DNA of 6,273 bases from an uncultured Lachnospiraceae bacterium. Lineage in GTDB: Bacteria > Bacillota > Clostridia > Lachnospirales > Lachnospiraceae. Position 1 is the stretch's first letter, and each line of letters starts with the position of its first letter. A program made the position numbers and the translations under genes. The DNA lies in assembly GCA_902797475.1 (NCBI GenBank), contig CADBTG010000221.1:1-6273 (forward strand). Reading direction: 5' to 3'. Below are positions 5,086-6,273 of this stretch, piece by piece. The notes beneath the pieces are model-generated. The model saw nothing but the letters and a program-made list of their open reading frames with translations, did no database searches and was not told the origin of the DNA.

Positions 5086-6129
5086 ATGAAGAACTGGCCC
5101 GGATATGAACACGGCATTAATTTCGGCGGATGGCTCTCCCAGTGCCGCCACACGGAAGCGCATTACGATTCCTTCATCGGCGCGGACGATTTCAAGAAGG
5201 TGGCTTCCTGGGGACTTGACCACATCCGTATCCCCGTAGACTACGATCTCTTTCTTGCGGCAGACGGCTCATTCCTTACGGACCGCTTCCGCTATATCGA
5301 CTTTGCGATTGCGCAGTGCCGCTTAAACGGCCTCAATATGATTCTTGACCTGCACAGAACGCCCGGTTTCTCATTTGACCCGGGCGTGAAGGAGAACGGT
5401 CTTTTCGAGCTTCCGGAGTGTCAGGAAACGTTCTACCGGATCTGGGAGGAGCTTGCGAAGCGGTACGGCAAGGATACCGACTGCGTTGCGTTTGAGCTTC
5501 TGAATGAAGTGACTGCCAAAGAGTACAGCGAGAGCTGGAACCGCGTCGCGGACACCTGCATCAAAAAGATTCGCGCAATTGCCCCGGATATGGATATCCT
5601 CGTCGGCGGTTATTGGAACAACAGCGTGGAGGCGGTTTGCGATCTCGGCATGCCGCAGGACGAGCACATCGTTTACAACTTCCACTGCTATGAGCCTCTT
5701 CTGTTCACGCACCAGGGCGCGACATGGATTGCTTCCATGGATCCCGCGTTCCGCTGCCCGTTCGGCATGACCTACCGGGAGTACGCCAAGAAGAGCGTGG
5801 AGCAGCTCGGTGCTGCATTCTCCGCTTCCTTTGACCGTTTTGACCCGGACGCGACTCCGGACGAAAGCTATTTCAATACGCTCTTTCAGGACGCCATCCG
5901 GGTTGCCGAGGAGAGAAATGTCCGGCTTTACTGCGGTGAGTACGGCGTAATCGACCGCGTCGATCCCGAGGAGGCGCTGCTTTGGTACCGCGCCTTTCAT
6001 AAGACGATGCGACGCTATGCCATCGGCTCCGCCGCCTGGAGCTACCGCCGGATGGATTTCGGCATTGACGATGCCCGAATGGACGGCGTAAGAGACCGGC
6101 TGCTTGCCGTGATGAAGCACGAGGATTAA
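5086..6129 (+). CDS. Glycoside hydrolase family 5 beta-glycanase, CelC-like, cytoplasmic
   Basis: This encodes 347 residues forming a single (beta/alpha)8 GH5 domain with no extra modules; length and motifs closely match Clostridium thermocellum endoglucanase CelC (about 343 residues). Key motifs are GINFGGWLSQ (10-19), HIRIPVDY (46-53), ILDLHRTPG (86-94), AFELLNEV with the acid/base Glu141, NFHCYEPLLFTHQGATW (198-214, with His200 and Tyr202), YCGEYGVI with the nucleophile Glu285, and Trp318 in AAWSY, so all expected catalytic residues are present. By family it should hydrolyse internal or exposed beta-1,4 (possibly mixed beta-1,3/1,4) glucan bonds; exact substrate is inference. There is no signal peptide, so it should act in the cytoplasm on imported oligosaccharides. 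The ATG at 5086 follows AGAGGA by 5 nt; the earlier TTG at 5038 lies inside the terminator hairpin and is rejected. Third positions are rich in G and C, unlike the DUF3137 genes. Confidence 0.93.
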   Translation: MKNWPGYEHGINFGGWLSQCRHTEAHYDSFIGADDFKKVASWGLDHIRIPVDYDLFLAADGSFLTDRFRYIDFAIAQCRLNGLNMILDLHRTPGFSFDPGVKENGLFELPECQETFYRIWEELAKRYGKDTDCVAFELLNEVTAKEYSESWNRVADTCIKKIRAIAPDMDILVGGYWNNSVEAVCDLGMPQDEHIVYNFHCYEPLLFTHQGATWIASMDPAFRCPFGMTYREYAKKSVEQLGAAFSASFDRFDPDATPDESYFNTLFQDAIRVAEERNVRLYCGEYGVIDRVDPEEALLWYRAFHKTMRRYAIGSAAWSYRRMDFGIDDARMDGVRDRLLAVMKHED

Positions 6130-6135
6130 GCGTAG

Positions 6136-6151
6136 CATTTTCCGGAAAATG
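6136..6151. repeat. Perfect 16-bp palindrome after the GH5 gene
   Basis: CATTTTCCGGAAAATG is its own reverse complement. It lies 6 bp after the GH5 stop codon and ends 2 bp before the stem of the main terminator. It cannot form a normal hairpin with a loop unless the central bases open. It could be a protein-binding site or simply part of the AT-rich flanks that supply a T-tail for the minus-strand side. Only the symmetry is observed. Confidence 0.6.
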
Positions 6152-6153
6152 AA

Positions 6154-6182
6154 AAGAGCTGTTGCGATTTGCAACAGCTCTT
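6154..6182. terminator. Bidirectional terminator between GH5 gene and tRNA-Leu
   Basis: A perfect 12-bp stem (AAGAGCTGTTGC and GCAACAGCTCTT) encloses a 5-nt loop GATTT. On the plus strand it is followed by CTTTTG after the closing TT; on the minus strand by TTCATTTT. It can therefore end transcription both of the GH5 gene from the left and of the convergent tRNA-Leu gene from the right, which ends 6 bp away. Confidence 0.87.
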
Positions 6183-6188
6183 CTTTTG

Positions 6189-6272
6189 TGCAGTTGATGG
6201 GACTTGAACCCACACCCAAGTACATGGACATGAACCTGAATCATGCGCGTATGCCAATTCCGCCACAACTGC
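6189..6272 (-). tRNA. tRNA-Leu, anticodon CAG
   Basis: Read on the minus strand this folds as an 84-nt class II tRNA. The acceptor GCAGTTG pairs with CAACTGC. The D stem GCG/CGC encloses GAATTGGCATA. The anticodon stem CATGA/TCATG encloses the loop TTCAGGT, giving anticodon CAG, which reads CUG leucine codons. The long variable arm CCA/TGG and a T arm GTGGG/CCCAT with loop TTCAAGT (one G-U pair) complete the fold. The discriminator is A73, as expected for leucine. The CCA end is not encoded (the following bases are CAA), so it must be added enzymatically. The whole gene is present; its promoter lies beyond the right edge. Confidence 0.96.
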
Positions 6273-6273
6273 A

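Noticed and set aside
5371..6231. Long minus-strand open frame (286 codons) opposite the GH5 gene
   Set aside because: It starts inside the tRNA gene, crosses the bidirectional terminator and is the antisense shadow of a GC-rich GH5 gene with all catalytic residues.
6189..6272. tRNA gene as an integration (att) site for a mobile element
   Set aside because: No integrase, and no repeat of the tRNA 3' end elsewhere in the window that I can see.

Overview
The window looks like a chromosomal segment from a Gram-positive, low-to-mid-GC Clostridia, most likely Lachnospiraceae-like. The reasons are purine-rich Shine-Dalgarno sites, TTGnnn/TATAAT vegetative promoters with 17-bp spacers, two lipoproteins with Gram-positive-style lipoboxes, DUF3137 and DUF4428 proteins, a cytosolic family 5 glycoside hydrolase resembling Clostridium thermocellum CelC, and a tRNA gene without an encoded CCA. 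The taxonomic placement is inference from protein character. I see no phage, transposon, CRISPR or plasmid signature.

Left part (1-1456, minus strand): two adjacent genes for DUF3137-type membrane proteins overlap by 4 bp (stop TGA inside a TTG start). The second runs off the left edge of the window. Both have two N-terminal membrane segments and the same motif after them, so they look like a tandem paralogous pair. They have a probable extended -10 promoter, with a 10-bp direct repeat about one helical turn apart upstream of it. A strong hairpin at 1414-1448 ends the next unit.

Middle (1457-4036, minus strand): there are two two-gene units, each with a clear promoter. The first (2639 to 1457) encodes a four-helix membrane protein with a histidine-rich cytoplasmic tail, then a small lipoprotein with an acidic and TKEP-repeat linker. 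The second (4036 to 2725) encodes a DUF218 (SanA/YdcF/ElyC-like) lipoprotein, then a 113-residue protein I do not recognise. In both, the downstream gene's ribosome binding site is laid over or against the upstream stop codon, which points to translational coupling.

Right part (4037-6273): a 169-bp divergent intergenic region holds two well-formed promoters facing away from each other, with a short palindrome between their -35 boxes. Rightward lie a DUF4428/zinc-ribbon protein, an imperfect terminator, a complete GH5 beta-glycanase without signal peptide, and a bidirectional terminator shared with a convergent tRNA-Leu(CAG) gene on the minus strand.

How they work together: most minus-strand products are predicted to be membrane-anchored or lipid-anchored, so the left two thirds look like a cell-envelope neighbourhood of uncharacterised function. 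The GH5 enzyme should act in the cytoplasm on imported beta-glucan oligosaccharides. I see no sequence link between it and the envelope genes. Nothing here proves a new defence or mobile system. The most novel items are the DUF3137 pair and the His-tail membrane protein/lipoprotein pair.
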